Shown here in pieces: positions 1 through 18,080 of a stretch of 64,000 bases of DNA; the stretch's first letter is position 1; each line of letters opens with the position of its first letter. The DNA lies in assembly GCF_016859285.1 (NCBI RefSeq), contig NC_053408.1, positions 12,843,213 through 12,907,212 of the forward strand, written 5' to 3'. Under the pieces are notes generated by a model that was given only the letters and a program-made list of their open reading frames with translations, did no database searches and had not been told where the DNA came from. The translations under genes and the position numbers were made by a program. The stretch is from Xiphias gladius (Eukaryota; Chordata; Actinopteri; Istiophoriformes; Xiphiidae).

Positions 1-3000
1 CAGTTGATTGTAATAATTAGTAATGCATTAATTTTATCTTGTGTAATCCAAAATAGTCAATTCTAACTCATAACCCAAACCACTGGCATCATGCATCATA
101 ATTAAAAATAACAATTATCAGACAGGGGTTTGTTCGGCAGGAAAGGGTTAATCAGCTGCAGTGTTGTCATCTCAGCACACAAACAAGTCTGTCATTCACA
201 GAAACTTTTCCACCAGCACCTTTACACAACAACTCATCCCTGATGACAATAAGTACTTGTCTTTCAGTGCAGTTAACATTAAAAAAAACAAAAAAAAAAA
301 AACACTCCACAAAGGTTAGGAATTCAACACGAGTGATGACCAGCTCATGCTGACTCCTTGATGGCGTCGCTCACGTAACTAAAAACAACAATATACAGCT
401 TGCTGTGGGTTCCTGTTCCGCCGTGACTTTTACAAGTCATCCATCATTTTTCTTTGAATGCAAATATGCATTGTGACAGTAAGGAGAAAGACCTTTTCAA
501 ATGCAGTTATATAACTTTTAAAAACAACACAGAATCTTGTTTGCTTAGTTAATAACTTTCTTCCTTTGTTCTCAGTGAGACTAGTTAACTTTATGCACAC
601 TGAACCGTCATGTTCTGACATAAAAAATCATTTAGGACCGAAAAGTGTTTAAAACTCTGCTAGTTGAGCCTCTGGTAAACAGAAAAAAGTGCACAACCCA
701 CTTTATTATAATACAATTCATATGTAACTACTTCTGCTGTCCTGAGAAGTAGTAGAAGAAGACGGATATATGCTTTAGCTGAAGCAGCACTATATGTTCA
801 TTTACTGGTTGTAGCTTTAGAGAGAAAGACACATAAACAAAGGATTGGAAGGTATCAAAAGCCCTTAAATACTGGCACAAGATGAGTTGTACCTTTCATC
901 ATAAATAAATAATGAAGAACTAAGTTTTTGTCGTCACAAATGCTCTCCAGTACATAACACTGGCAGCAGCTCAGTGTTTTGACAATGAGTTAAAAAGCCT
1001 CCCACGCGAATTTGAATGCTTTCCTACATGCTGGAATGTTTGTATGGTCAAACGTACCAGAGAAATGTGTTTAATTATTTTCATTATAGTCAGTCAGTGT
1101 TTTACTTTATCCAGTGAGATTCACTTATTCTTTCAGTATCATTTGGACACTAGCAACACTCAAGGCATGGTGTTATCGCAAAATTTTTCCTGTCCAAAAT
1201 AGAGAATTGAAACACTGATCTCAAAACCAAATTTGGGTGCTGGTGTGGTGATTAGTGTCCACATTGCAGCGTTGATCTCGCCTCACTTTAGGAACTGATC
1301 ATTCAGACCATGGGAACAAAAAAAGTAATGGACGATTGTGATTTTAGAATTAACTTTGTGAGGGCCAGCCAACAAAAAAAAATTCAACATTTTGCTAAAC
1401 GTGACATTTAATGTGTGTAACTCTCTTGATCTCACAAATACTAATGTTGTTACAAAAAATCTGGAACTTCCAGAGATCTGTGCATACACACCACATGAAG
1501 GAAGTTCAGTCTCACCATTTTATTACAGTGGCCGGGAAATGCAAACTTCACGGTCACAATTTTAGACCAGACAATTGTCTACGGTAAAAGCAAAGCAGGT
1601 TTATCTATAGTCTCTGATCATCATTTAAAAAGGGGAGAAGTAGTCTTGACATGATTACGTGAGGATTTAAACATGACAGCTGAGTGAGTCACCTGTTACA
1701 AAGAATCCACTTAGATTATGTGGGAAACTACTCTGTGAGGAAGGATATTGTATGAAGTCGAAAAGTGAAAAAGTAAGTAATAGTTTGGGTTTGAGATCAG
1801 GAGTTACAATCAGAAAACAAGCTAAAATTGGACATCATTTTTTTTACCATAAGGAGTTTGTTGATTTTCTGCCGAAGTGACATCTGTCAACACTGCAATC
1901 AATGTGGCATGTGGAACACAGACAAAAGCTGCTGAAGCACTTCTTTTCATGTTGTAAGTCAGCTCGGCTTAGGTGGCCTAACAGGACATTTTTGTACACA
2001 CCCTCTGGGAGTATGCACAGCCATCCATTCACTTCAAATAGAGGGGAGCTAATGATTATTGTCATCATTAATTCCTTAATTAATCAACTAATTGTTCAAT
2101 CATTATAACTTCAGATAATATTGAGAAATCCATCCCAGTTCCCCAGGGTCCAAGATGACATTGCAAATGTCTTTATCGTTCAATCGATGATTCACTTTAC
2201 AATGACAGACAACAGAGAAAAGCAGCATGTTTTCACATTGCAGGAGCTGGAACCAGCAATTTTTTTCTCTTAGAAAAGGACTCAAAATGATGAATTGATT
2301 ACCAGGAGCATTTCCAAATGATTTTCTCTTGATCAACTACTCAACTAATCATTGCAGCTCTAATTTCCAGTATCAAATAATGTTTTTCATGTCAGTTTGC
2401 CAACAAAAGATATAACCACTTCATTTACACTTTCATAAGAGCTAGGCCATCTACTTTCTTTTTTTGAAATATTGTTACTCTGTACTCAGTACTAAGTAAA
2501 TTAAAATAAAATAGTATGTGAACGATGAATAATGGACAAAATGATTACTTATCAGATGCTTTCATGACAGTCACAGTGGACTGTGGTAGCACGGGTGGAG
2601 TCATACATTTTGGCTGACATTTGAAACTTCTGATGTGTTTACTGGGATCACATGGCAACATGATTCGAACAAGTGCAAATGATTCACATTTCACAAGATT
2701 TAACCAACTGAAAAGTTGTAGATGTATAGATAGTAGAAACTGAACAAAATAAAGCCAGAATTAATAAATAAACTGACTGTACTGTGTCATGGGATTGTTT
2801 AATAAAGCAATTCCATTAATGCATATCTAATTGGACAATAAAACGATTTTACAAATTAATGAATTTATCTAGAAATAAAAACGCTAAATTAATATTTAAT
2901 TGAACCATAAAAAGAAAAATCATTGAAAGAATTTACAAATGAATATACAAATCCATAACTCTCAGTTAGATATAGATTACTGGGATGCTTTATAACCATT

Positions 3001-4053
3001 TTTATGACACCTGTGGTCTACTATATAATGCACCCTTTCATTTTGACTTGATTAGGCCTGATCAGCACCTCACTTTAGTCGAATAATGTTGTTCAAAACC
3101 ATAAAATGCAAGCAAACATTTCTGCCTTTAAGTTTCCTTTTAGATATTTTTTACACTTACTTCTCAGGGAGTCAGCCAACTACAGGGATTTTTCCTTCTC
3201 ATCCTTTATCCTTCACGTCATATTCGCCACGTAGCCTCAGCTTTCCATCTAGTATTCAGTGTTCATTAACCTCATCCTTGTGGAGAGTCTGCAAATTGCT
3301 AAATGTGAAGGAGTGAGCTTGTGAATTTCTAACTGCAGTTAAAAACTAGTTCCGTGAGGCGCCTTTCATTTTAAAGTAGGGTTTTATAAAAGGGTTAACT
3401 ATTGCTTTAGGAGTTTGACAATACTTGTTATGTTATCCTTGTTATTTTCAGCCGTGCATGTAACACAAATACTGTAGTTTTTTTTTTTCTTGAAATAGAG
3501 AGGTGCCCCCTTCGCCACACATTACAAGGTAAGGATTTACTTCATGACTGAGTCCACCAAGTATTTGGAAATAATAGAAGATTTCCTTCACAAAGGGTAA
3601 ACTTCCCTTCATCTTGAGACAAAGCAGCCAAATAGCTCTGTTGTTATTTGATTGAATTGAATTTGATTCATATTTGATATTTAGTTCCATCTACTGGTAG
3701 GGCTGAGTAATTGCAGGCCACTGGATCGCTTACCACCTAGTAATTTACTGTATTCTAGTGTATATCCACTTTTAGGATTTCTATGGACTTCACCAGGCTT
3801 TAATCACATGAGACAAGAGGTAGTCTTCAAAAATGTGTAATTAGAATCACAAATGTACACTGATATACAAAAATGGCTGACAATGTTCTGAAAAGTATCT
3901 TATAAATCTCCTGAGACGCACATCCAGTCCCGTTTCTCTGAAAAAATAAAATAAAATACTGTGGGAGAGAATTTGCGCTTCAGATCCAGTGTGGCTTCAG
4001 CTCAGCAGAGAAAAAAAAAAAGAGAAGGTGTTGAATATCACAAGTAGCACCAT
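1..4053. other. Gene-free flank downstream of vkorc1
   Basis: I see no convincing exon on either strand. The open frames are short (80 aa or less except the vkorc1 exon), AT-rich and lack family motifs or paired splice sites. The vkorc1 3' UTR must occupy the right-hand end on the minus strand, but its polyadenylation site was not resolved. An interspersed repeat lies at about 2048-2366 and is listed separately. Confidence 0.6.
2048..2366. repeat. AT-rich interspersed repeat, family A copy 1
   Basis: This stretch carries the diagnostic order of a repeat seen four times in the window: an ATTAAT-rich end, a block about precipitation of 'caagatgacat..caaatgtct', a block near 'gagctggaacc', and a terminal block ending in 'aatcattgcagctct'. 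Related copies lie near 7125-7345, 22020-22325 and 28335-28575. The ends are palindromic and AT-rich, which suggests a nonautonomous DNA transposon, but no target duplication was defined. Confidence 0.6.
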
Positions 4054-5213
4054 CTATCCAGCCTTTTCCTTCATCCCTCCGATTGCTCTCCTCCGTTTGA
4101 GGTTGGTGAAGAGCAGTGCAAAGTTGATAATATATGTTGACACGCAGACCATGCAGAAATCCCCCAGAACAAAGGCGAGAATAGATGCAAGATAGAGCGA
4201 GCCGGCCACTGACACCCAGGAGGAGAGGACCAAAAACACTGCTGCTTTCTTGGACAATAACAGTCCTATGATAAAGACAGAAACAAAGATTTTAGACCAT
4301 TGATAAAAGACACCACATAAGCAATATAAATCGTGCATAAACTATGACTGATAAACTTTGTGTAAGAATCAAATATAATGATATAATTTCACCAACAAAA
4401 TATGCAATGCGAAAATACCTGAAGTGCAGGGCTGGTCATGGTTCACAAAAATGCTGGAATGCAAACAATATTTTGCCTAGAAGATACTCTGGACTATAAA
4501 TAGCCCAGAACTATAATTTGCATAAGACAATGACAGACTAACCAAGGCCCATCTGGAGAGTGTAAAATATGATGCCAAGGAGGCTGTTGGGCTGGTTCAG
4601 AGGGCTATCTTGGGCCACAAAGAACTGGACCAAACCAAACCCACGTCCCCATCTGCCAAAGAAAAGAAAGGGAAACGGTCAGAACAACATATCATTGAAG
4701 ATTAAGAGATAGCAATTTGACGGGGGAAGTCAAGGGATATCTGCTTGGTATTCCAACGATGTAAAATAGTAGCTGATGTGAAGCACTTCCAGAGGAATGT
4801 TACACGTGGCAATGAAAGGGGGTCGGAACTGCCATGAAAAATGCAGATGTCAGAGTTTACGAGTAAAAGTTAGGAGACCGAAATGAACCGGATCTCGCTA
4901 CAGAACAAGGCGAGATCTGCTGGTTCTGCACAACGGCGCGGGCACGGAGCACTAAAGCAAAAACAGGAATTTAAAAAGGTATATAAATAAATGAAGAAAT
5001 AATGGAATAACCAACCTACCTGGAGGTGAAAACTTTGGAGCAGCTCACGGACTCCCCCAGGTCGCACATCGCCCTGTAATCTGGGTTTCTCTCCCGGGAC
5101 AGCTCGACGTGAAGCGCATAAACCGAGAGAGCCAGGCCAAAAACGCACAAGAGGACGCGCGCTTTTCTCTCCCATGTCGGCATCCCCTGGGTACCAGCCG
5201 CCGCCGCCGCCAT
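4054..5213 (-). CDS. vkorc1: Vitamin K epoxide reductase complex subunit 1 (VKORC1)
   Basis: This gene encodes the ER membrane reductase that regenerates vitamin K hydroquinone for gamma-carboxylation of clotting factors and other Gla proteins. Three exons on the minus strand (5213-5020, 4652-4543, 4265-4054) join in frame to 171 aa. The pair Cys50/Cys58 corresponds to the loop cysteines of human VKORC1, and the catalytic CXXC is Cys139-Met-Val-Cys142, followed by Thr145-Tyr146 of the warfarin-site region. Four hydrophobic segments are visible (about 18-36, 91-104, 108-126 and 128-155). The second exon is 110 bp. The start was chosen at the alanine-rich ATG because frame, Kozak context and length fit. 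The paralogue VKORC1L1 is less likely because the exon 1 text ([19 protein letters not shown]) follows VKORC1 more closely. The gene is head-to-head with mapk7. Confidence 0.95.
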
Positions 5214-5324
5214 GTTATTGCGAGACAATGTTGGTGTAGGACACGACAACAGGACGCTACGGGATTCAAACTTCACTGAACCGGCCTCCTGGCGAGGGCG
5301 ACGTGTTAAAAGCCAGATTCTCTC

Positions 5325-5371
5325 TTTCGATTGGTCTGATCGACTTCTGCCGCTGCCTCTCATTGGGCGGT
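5325..5371 (-). promoter_or_regulatory. Putative vkorc1 promoter with two CCAAT boxes and a GC box
   Basis: About 120-160 bp upstream of the vkorc1 start codon there are two inverted CCAAT boxes on the plus strand (ATTGG at 5330-5334 and 5362-5366); the second overlaps a GGGCGG GC box (5365-5370). Spacing and orientation suit a TATA-less housekeeping promoter for the minus-strand gene. The transcription start is not defined by the sequence. Confidence 0.5.
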
Positions 5372-5689
5372 CGGGTACAGATGTTGGACCAGCCAGAGGG
5401 GTGTTTACTGTGTATTTACTGTGGACTTCAGTCCTTCTGGCCTCTAGGGAAAATGTAAAAAATTCCCTCGTTATACACTGCGTTAGTGGATTTCAGCACA
5501 ATTTTAATGTTGTATTTGATTGAGATAGTGCTAATTTTTCACTACTTTGTACCTTACTCACCAGTTTTGGCCGAGGCCCAGAACCAGGCCCCTCAAACTC
5601 AAGGATCACTTGCTTCTTTAGTATTGCATTATATGACAGATACGATAACCACGTGTTTTCGACTTAAAATCTTGAGCTTCAAAGTAAAC

Positions 5690-5860
5690 ACTGACTAAGG
5701 CTGTCAAATAAATCTAGTAGAGTACAAAGGACAACATTTCCTTCTGAAATGTTGTGGAGCCGAAATAAAAAGTAGCATCAAGTGTACTCGAGTAAAAATA
5801 CTCAAGTGTCTAACAATAGTACTTAAGTACATTATTTGAGTATTACTTTTGGCCACTGTG
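5690..5860. repeat. Interspersed repeat, family C (AGTACT/AAGTACA type) copy 1
   Basis: The segment contains the recurrent text 'gagtacaaagga', 'ctgaaatgttgtggagc', 'aagtagcatcaag', 'actcaagtg' and 'acttaagtac', ending near a 'ccactg' motif. The same order of blocks recurs at about 43945-44080 and, inverted, at about 20855-21243 and 63065-63245. It is a common teleost-type dispersed repeat. The left edge is uncertain. Confidence 0.55.
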
Positions 5861-6304
5861 CATAATTTGCACTTCCAAACAGTTTCCTTTGTATTTTTCT
5901 ATTTTTTTCCTTCTAATTATTTCCTTCTATCTTCCTTTCAACCACACTATCTATATTCTTTCTTTCTTTCTACCTACCTATCATTTGTACTATCTCTCTC
6001 TCTTTTCTACTATCAGTCTCTCTGTCTATGTGCCTGTGTTGTTGTCATAGCAATTATGGCAGTTACTGCTCTTTTCTCAGTCTTATTCTTATTTGTAGTA
6101 GTGGTGGTGTGGTAGTCGTTTTTTTCTACACAGTTATGATTCTAGGTCCATGAGACATAGGAACAGCTTTCAGTGCTTCAACTAATTCTTCTCCAAATGT
6201 GGCCCCCTCCTAAACTAATGAACTTCTGGAAAACCGCGTCACCACCACCCAAAAAAACAGAGACCCTACTATCTGCAACAGTGTCCCGCCTCCCACCACG
6301 TCCT

Positions 6305-6400
6305 GTGCTCCAATTGGACAGTCTCTCGGACGTCGCCTCCCCTCGTTGGTCCGCCCCACGTCGCTCAAACGCAACACGGAACTGTTACGAGGAGGCGGCA
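6305..6400 (+). promoter_or_regulatory. Putative mapk7 promoter region
   Basis: A locally GC-rich segment carries CCAAT at 6310-6314, an inverted CCAAT-like GTTGG near 6345 and a CCGCCCC GC box near 6351. It lies just upstream of a plausible noncoding first exon of mapk7, which would end at the strong donor site after 6565 (TTTCAG followed by GTAACT). The assignment to mapk7 is an inference from position and orientation. Confidence 0.4.
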
Positions 6401-6404
6401 GACA

Positions 6405-6565
6405 AAAACAAGAGATAGCCGTGTTACTACGGGATTTAAAACATAATTACGAATGTCGTGGTTAGTGAACATGGCGAAAATCTCTTCCGTTACTTTGTGA
6501 TGTCGCCTTGGGTTATATTACCTAGAAAGACATGGTTCAACGTTCCTGGAAAGCCTGAGTTTCAG
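6405..6565 (+). other. Candidate noncoding 5' exon of mapk7
   Basis: The mapk7 start codon (7796) lies four bases after a splice acceptor (tattgacag ending at 7791), so at least one upstream noncoding exon must exist. The best donor in the CpG-richer region upstream is at 6565/6566. The left edge is a guess based on the promoter elements near 6310-6357. Several upstream ATGs are present. Confidence 0.35.
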
Positions 6566-7124
6566 GTAACTAGCCTACGCCCCTGCGTCAAAAAGTAGGT
6601 ACGGTCTTTATCATGGAGTTAGTTTATTTAATCCCTCTGTTGTACGGAGAGTAGCGATACCTTAAAGACAGCTCCTCACGGGTTCGTCCTCTGCCCGTTT
6701 GTAAGCTGAATCCAGCTCTAACGTAGACTCGTCTCTGGACCGAGAGCTACAGGTTTTGGCCACTTGACTGCCAGGCCTTACGGGTGTGAAGTCACGCCTC
6801 GTTTCTGTGTCGTATCAGCTCATTTTAATGCCCACGGGCAAGTTATCAGCACTTAAAAGTGCAATACCTGTCTATTCAACAGTGCGACTTACCAGCGGCG
6901 AAGTTTTATCATCGGGCTAAGTTGCACCTTAGTAACCACTGATCCAGACTGAGTCCTGAAGTGGCTCCTGAGGGCTCCGGAAGAAGAGAGTTTTTTTTTC
7001 TGTGGAGTTCAACTCGTGCATCAGTAGCTTGGCTCCTAAAGGAACAGAACTGATGCCTGTTTAATCCACAGCAGGTTCAGTGGTTTGTTTCATTGTAGCT
7101 GTCAAAGCAAAGACTGAATATTGC

Positions 7125-7345
7125 CTTTCATTTCCTTGTTTTGTCCGACCCACAGTCCGAAACCTGAAGATAGTCAGTTTAATATCATATAGGGCAAAAA
7201 AAAAAAAAAAAAAGCAAATATTCACATTTTGAGAAGATGGAGATGTTTGGCATTTTGGACTGAAAGTGACTCAAACGATTAATGGATTATCAAATTAGTT
7301 GCCAGTTAATTTTCTGTTCATTGCCCAATTATTTCGCCTATAATC
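7125..7345. repeat. AT-rich interspersed repeat, family A copy 2
   Basis: This copy in the 5' intron of mapk7 shows the order 'ttgttttgtccgacc', 'gaagatagtcagttt', a poly-A stretch, 'aatattcacattttgaga', 'tttggact' and 'actcaaacgattaatgg', ending in alternating ATTA blocks. The order matches the copies near 2048, 22020 and 28335. Confidence 0.6.
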
Positions 7346-7780
7346 TGGTCACTGCAGTTTTCCCCTCATTTTTAATGCGACACAGTGCAAGCGTTGTCAG
7401 GCTGCATGGGCATTGTGAGTGAGCCCCCTTTTTCAAGTCAAGAGACAAGTTTCATTAAATCCTCTTTGATTCAGTGTTGTATAATAATAAAACACAAAAA
7501 CGAAGGGCGAATACTTTTCATAGGCACTTTAATTTACCAGAATTGCCCAGCCCCAGTTGTATTAAAACACAAAAGGATTACAAAAATGCCAACTCACACA
7601 TATGAACAGTAAAAATAACACTGGACAAATAGAGTAGCTTTTATAAGGTATCGATGAATATTGACAGTGTGCTGATATACTGTACACACTGATGTAAATA
7701 AGCAGTACTTTACCCCGAATGTTGCAGTTAAGATCCTTAAAGATGATACCAACGAATACCTCTCACTTTGTTATTTTTGA

Positions 7781-13744
<5,964 letters not shown>

Positions 13745-13918
13745 CTTTATTTTTCCTGGAATTTGAAAAGACAATACTTGGATTTGTGTAAAAGTTAAAA
13801 TTTTTTAGCATGAAAATCTTGAGGACTTGTCAAAATAATTTAAATGCTAGCTTTTTTTTAATAATAGGCACTACCAAGCAGTCTTTTTTACCATTATGAC
13901 AAGCTGTGCTTTCTTTAT

Positions 13919-13924
13919 AATAAA
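13919..13924 (+). terminator. Likely mapk7 polyadenylation signal
   Basis: AATAAA occurs 175 bp after the mapk7 stop codon, at the end of an AT-rich stretch that would be the 3' UTR. It is the first canonical hexamer downstream on the plus strand. Confidence 0.6.
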
Positions 13925-14129
13925 GAAAACCATGTCATCACCCATCTCTGCTTCTGGATATTTAAATGTGGGTTGTGCACTGAAAATGAATTATAAAACA
14001 GGTTTATAATACTTTGAAGGGAACCTCATGTATTTACAGTTGAGGTCCATAAGGGGTATAACATGGTACAAAATCAGTTAGCAGAGGTTGAACAGAGCAC
14101 TGAGATAATTTTAAAAATCAAATTAACTA

Positions 14130-14158
14130 TTTATTTCAATCGTAGAAGACAATTTATT
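14130..14158 (-). terminator. Likely polyadenylation signals of the serine protease gene
   Basis: On the minus strand AATAAA hexamers read at 14135-14130 and 14158-14153, about 245-270 bp after the protease stop codon (14403). With the mapk7 signal at 13919-13924 they imply convergent transcripts ending about 200 bp apart. Confidence 0.45.
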
Positions 14159-14402
14159 TAGCTCATAATTCTGATTTATAATACAAACCTATCAAAGCCA
14201 CTCTGACTCAAAGATCATAATGCAGAGTATAAGATCTAAAAGTTAAGATTATAGTAGATATGGCTTCATGTGCACGTCAAATACAGGTTTCTAGTTTGAC
14301 TATTCAGGATCACTTTGGACTTAAGTCAGACATTTACAATTAATTTCCTTCATTTGGCTTGGTTTACATTCTACCTCCCGGAAACCCAGTTTTCGAAGTG
14401 GT

Positions 14403-17400
14403 TTATCTCTGAAGCAGCATCAGCAGAGTGGACAAACAGCTGCCCAACACAGCAGCCCTCCCACACCAGTTCTGATCAGCTCGGCCATACAGCCTGATCT
14501 CTTGTATCGTGTCGCTGATGAAGCTTGAGTAGCTGGTCAGTCTGGTGTACACACCTGGCTGGTTTGGGTGAGCACAGCCCAGTCCAAAACTCACGACCCC
14601 AGCCTGCACCCAGGTCCCATTTACCATTTGGCAGACAAGAGGCCCTCCTGAATCACCCTGGAAAAACAACACAAACACACACACAAACTCATTCAGGTGT
14701 GTGTGTGTGTGTGTGTGGGGGGTTTCACAGACAATGGATGGAGGCAGAAAAGTAGCAATCCAAGTTACTTTCAATGGAGGTTATTGCTTTTTCTCATCTA
14801 TACAAGTATGTATTTGTGAATGTACACACAGCAGCACAAACAGCTGATCCAACAGTACCTGGCAGGAGTCCTTGCCACCCTCCTGGTAGCCAGCGCAGAT
14901 CATGTCATACAGGATGTCCACCTGCTCCGTCGGGTTCATCTGGTACATCTCCTGACATGAACTCTTGGAGATGATTGGCACCTGCACTTCCTGCAGAGTT
15001 CCGACTCCTGGCAGAGGGACTGAGGGGGACAAAGACAGACAGACAGATGGAAGATGAAGAACAAAAGGAGTGTAAGACTCTTGAATTTCTTCAACTGAAC
15101 AGGTGGCCAGTAAGCTTTCTGCTACTATCTAATATAGTTTAAAAGGACAGTACTTCTTTCCAGTATGAATTTTCAATTACAAAACACTGATTTTGGCATC
15201 TGGATTGTGTTTCATACTATTTATTGTCCTTTCTATTGTTTTAACGCTTTTTGTATTTTGTCTTTGTGTAGACATAACCAGTTGTCTGCTGAATCTGTTC
15301 TTTACATTGTGTATTTTGTATAGTGTATGTGAATATTGATTAGTATGACATAAGTCAGAACCTATCCAGGGATACCATTACTACCAATACTAATGGATAC
15401 TATATGAGAGTGCCAAGTTTCAGCTTTCATTTTAGTTTACGTCAATATAGAAGTAACTGTGTCTGAGATATAGGCCTTTTAACACGTAGAGCCCAAATTG
15501 CATGGGTTCAAAAGTAACTGGAAACCTGACTATTTAAAGGTTTCTTGGGCAGCTGTGGGTTGTGTGAATGTTAGTCAAAGAACTATTAAAAGGTAGTTGG
15601 GTTTGTCAAAAACCAACAGTTGGGTACAGTCTAAAAAAGCTGGTGTGGCCTGGTAGACCGATTAGCACAGGTCTGTTTGGAGTCAAATTTGTGTGATGAA
15701 GATAAACCTCTTTATGACTGAAAAAAAAAAAAAAAGGAAACTGTTAGTCCTGGAACGATGAAACATAAAAAAATCTCTGTTCAAAGAAAGAGTTCATGAC
15801 CCAAAGCCACCACCTCATCTGTCAAACATGCTGGTGGTTCTGTCATGGCTCTGGCATGTATGGCTGCCAGTGGAGCTGGCACACTGGCATTTATCGATCA
15901 TTTCACTGTTGATAGAAAGAACAGGATGAATGCAGAGGTATACACGAGCATTCTGTGAGCTCAGATTCAGTCAGACGCATCAAAACTCATTGGCCAACAT
16001 TTCATCACTCGGCAGGACAATGACTCTAAACATACGGGCTTTTCAGGGTGAAGAGGTGGAATATCCTCGGCTGGCCAAGTCAATCACCTGATCTCAGTCC
16101 GACTGAGTAGCAGTCCACTTGGTGAAGACCAAAGGCAGAGAGACCCCACAACAAGCAAGAGCTGACGGAGGCTGCAGTGAAGCTCTGGGAGAGCTGTCCC
16201 ATTACTTTTGAACCCCTAGGCTTTCAGCACTATGTGTTAAAAGGGCTATACCTCCCACACAGTTCTCTCTCTCTTGATGTAAACCTCAAATTAAAGCTGA
16301 GACGTGACACTTTAATGTAGAAGCCATTATTTTTATTTCAAACTGAATGTGCTGAAGCACACAGCCTGAAGAACAATAAATATGTGTAACTGTCTAAATA
16401 ATCGTGGTCTGGACTGTATTTGCATGCCGGAGTTCTAGAAAAAAATAAAACAGCCATTTGGTGACTGCTGAAACATTAAACTGCTGAATAAAAGTGGTCT
16501 GCACAAATGCTAAAACGAGGTGAAGAATTCAACAAGCCCTACCATCATCCCGTATGTTCCCCCAGCCAGTGACAGAGCACAACATGCCACTTGGGAACAG
16601 AGTGCTAGACGTGGGCAAGCAGACGGGACGGACGTGATCTGACCAGGTTACTGGGCTGGACAGCTGCACCAGCGCTAAATCCTTCCCACTGTGAGGCTCG
16701 CTGTAGCCGGATGGGATCACCACCTGGCTCACGCGATGCGATGACTGGTGCTGGTTAATGCCATTCAGCTGGTACCGGCCAGCGTAGATGATGTAAGAGC
16801 TCACATCCGACGGACTGAAAGAAGAAGGGGAAGACTGAATGGAACCCGCTAGACTGGAAAGCAAGGGGAACCTGAAATGTGAAACCTCTAAATTTTACAC
16901 TGTCAAAAGGTTAAAATGGCTTCATGGCAACCAGGTGTTCCTTAAAATGGGCTTATTGTTGGTCATATTTTAAAGGAACAACTGTTTCAGGAGGAGAAAA
17001 AAACAAACAAACAAAAAAAAAAACTGTACACACCTGTACTCGCTTTATTAACAAAGTTTTTTGTCCTCAGGCTTTCATCAGGTAAAATCCAGTGACTTAA
17101 ATGATAAACTGAAAGATTTTTTTGGATTTCTCACAGTCAGTTTTTTGATCTGACGCAACAATGTATTAGACTTTCTGTGAGCAGGAACTTCGTGGTCATT
17201 ATTATGTGTAGCGAAAATAATTGGGAAAACTTGATCATTTTACAACTTGAATATGATGTAGTAAGTTTCCTGGTTATCCAAAGAAGAATATTTAAAAAAA
17301 CACTGTCTTTGAATAAATAGATTTTGCTGAAGGGCTTTAACAAAATTGCAGTGGCAATTGCCTAGATTCAAATTCAGACGGCCCACTGAGGAAGCGGAGA

Positions 17401-18080
17401 CCCTGTGGACTGGTGCTCAGCCGTGAGTTTACCTGCTGATTTTTGTCTGGGCTGAGTTTTCTTACTTGGGGAAACAATGAGCAGCCGATAGCACCCAGCT
17501 CTCCGTGATGATGGAGCCTCCGCAGATATGACCGTCGCTGACTGTCTGGAAGCCGAGGGGAGAAAAAGAGTGAGTCACCTCTGCATCACAGGCAAACCCC
17601 TCTCTCAGCAGGTCAGTTTGATAAACAAACCCCAGACTAAAACACACACAGAGCTGCCCACCGGCAGGACTGATACTAAAGAAGAGCACATGCTGTGGCT
17701 GACAGATGTACCTGTTTCAGGGGGACCCACCTGTACGTCCACCTGCCAGGGCCAAGCCCCATCTTCGGCATCCATCCCTCCCACAATCCTGTTCTCCATT
17801 AATGGTGGTCGGCCACATTCTTGTGCGTAAGAAGCCAAAATACCTAACATATATATATATAGAACATAAATTACGTTTCTGAATCACTCACACGGAGGCA
17901 GCTGAACATTTTACAGTACTACACTAAAATCTGGCTTTACTGGATTGGCTAAAAGAACGAAGATCATGTTTTACAGGTTGACAAAGAAGCGACAGACAAA
18001 GGAGGAGATGGTGGGGGGTAAGGCTGATACTCACCTGTTACGCACCAAAAGATGGCTGGAAACTGTAATTTCGGGGACAT
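14403..18080 (-). CDS. Prostasin/PRSS27-type trypsin-fold serine protease, probably GPI-anchored
   Basis: A secreted or membrane-tethered S1 serine protease. Six exons on the minus strand (18080-18035, 17843-17731, 17545-17466, 16853-16543, 15019-14859, 14657-14403) join in frame to 321 aa. A signal peptide (about 1-22) precedes the pro-cysteine segment ECGRP and the activation site Arg34 before IVGG. The triad is His76 (AAHC), Asp138 (KDLALVQL) and Ser240 (GDSGGP). Asp234, six residues before Ser240, predicts cleavage after Arg or Lys. The C terminus ([12 protein letters not shown]) is hydrophobic and preceded by a charged spacer, as in GPI-anchored prostasin, testisin and PRSS27. The exon layout matches the prostasin/tryptase group. 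I cannot decide between the prss8, prss27 and related symbols. Intron 4 holds a Tc1/mariner relic. Confidence 0.9.
14697..14716. repeat. Short TG microsatellite
   Basis: A run of about nine TG units followed by a G run lies just beyond the acceptor of the last protease exon. It is simple sequence with no other feature. Confidence 0.7.
15395..16345 (+). mobile_element. Degenerate Tc1/mariner DNA transposon
   Basis: The element lies in the protease intron between exons 4 and 5 (15020-16542) on the opposite strand. Broken plus-strand frames between about 15790 and 16120 encode transposase fragments: KHAGGSVM followed by an [12 protein letters not shown] block, QDNDSKHTG, and [12 protein letters not shown], which are the typical D-containing blocks of Tc1-like transposases. 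Stop codons and frameshifts interrupt them, so it is inactive. The flanks at about 15400-15490 and 16240-16330 are inverted repeats of each other (shared blocks 'cagctttcattttag'/'cagctttaatttgag' and 'ccttttaacac'). Exact termini and the TA target duplication were not resolved. Confidence 0.85.
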
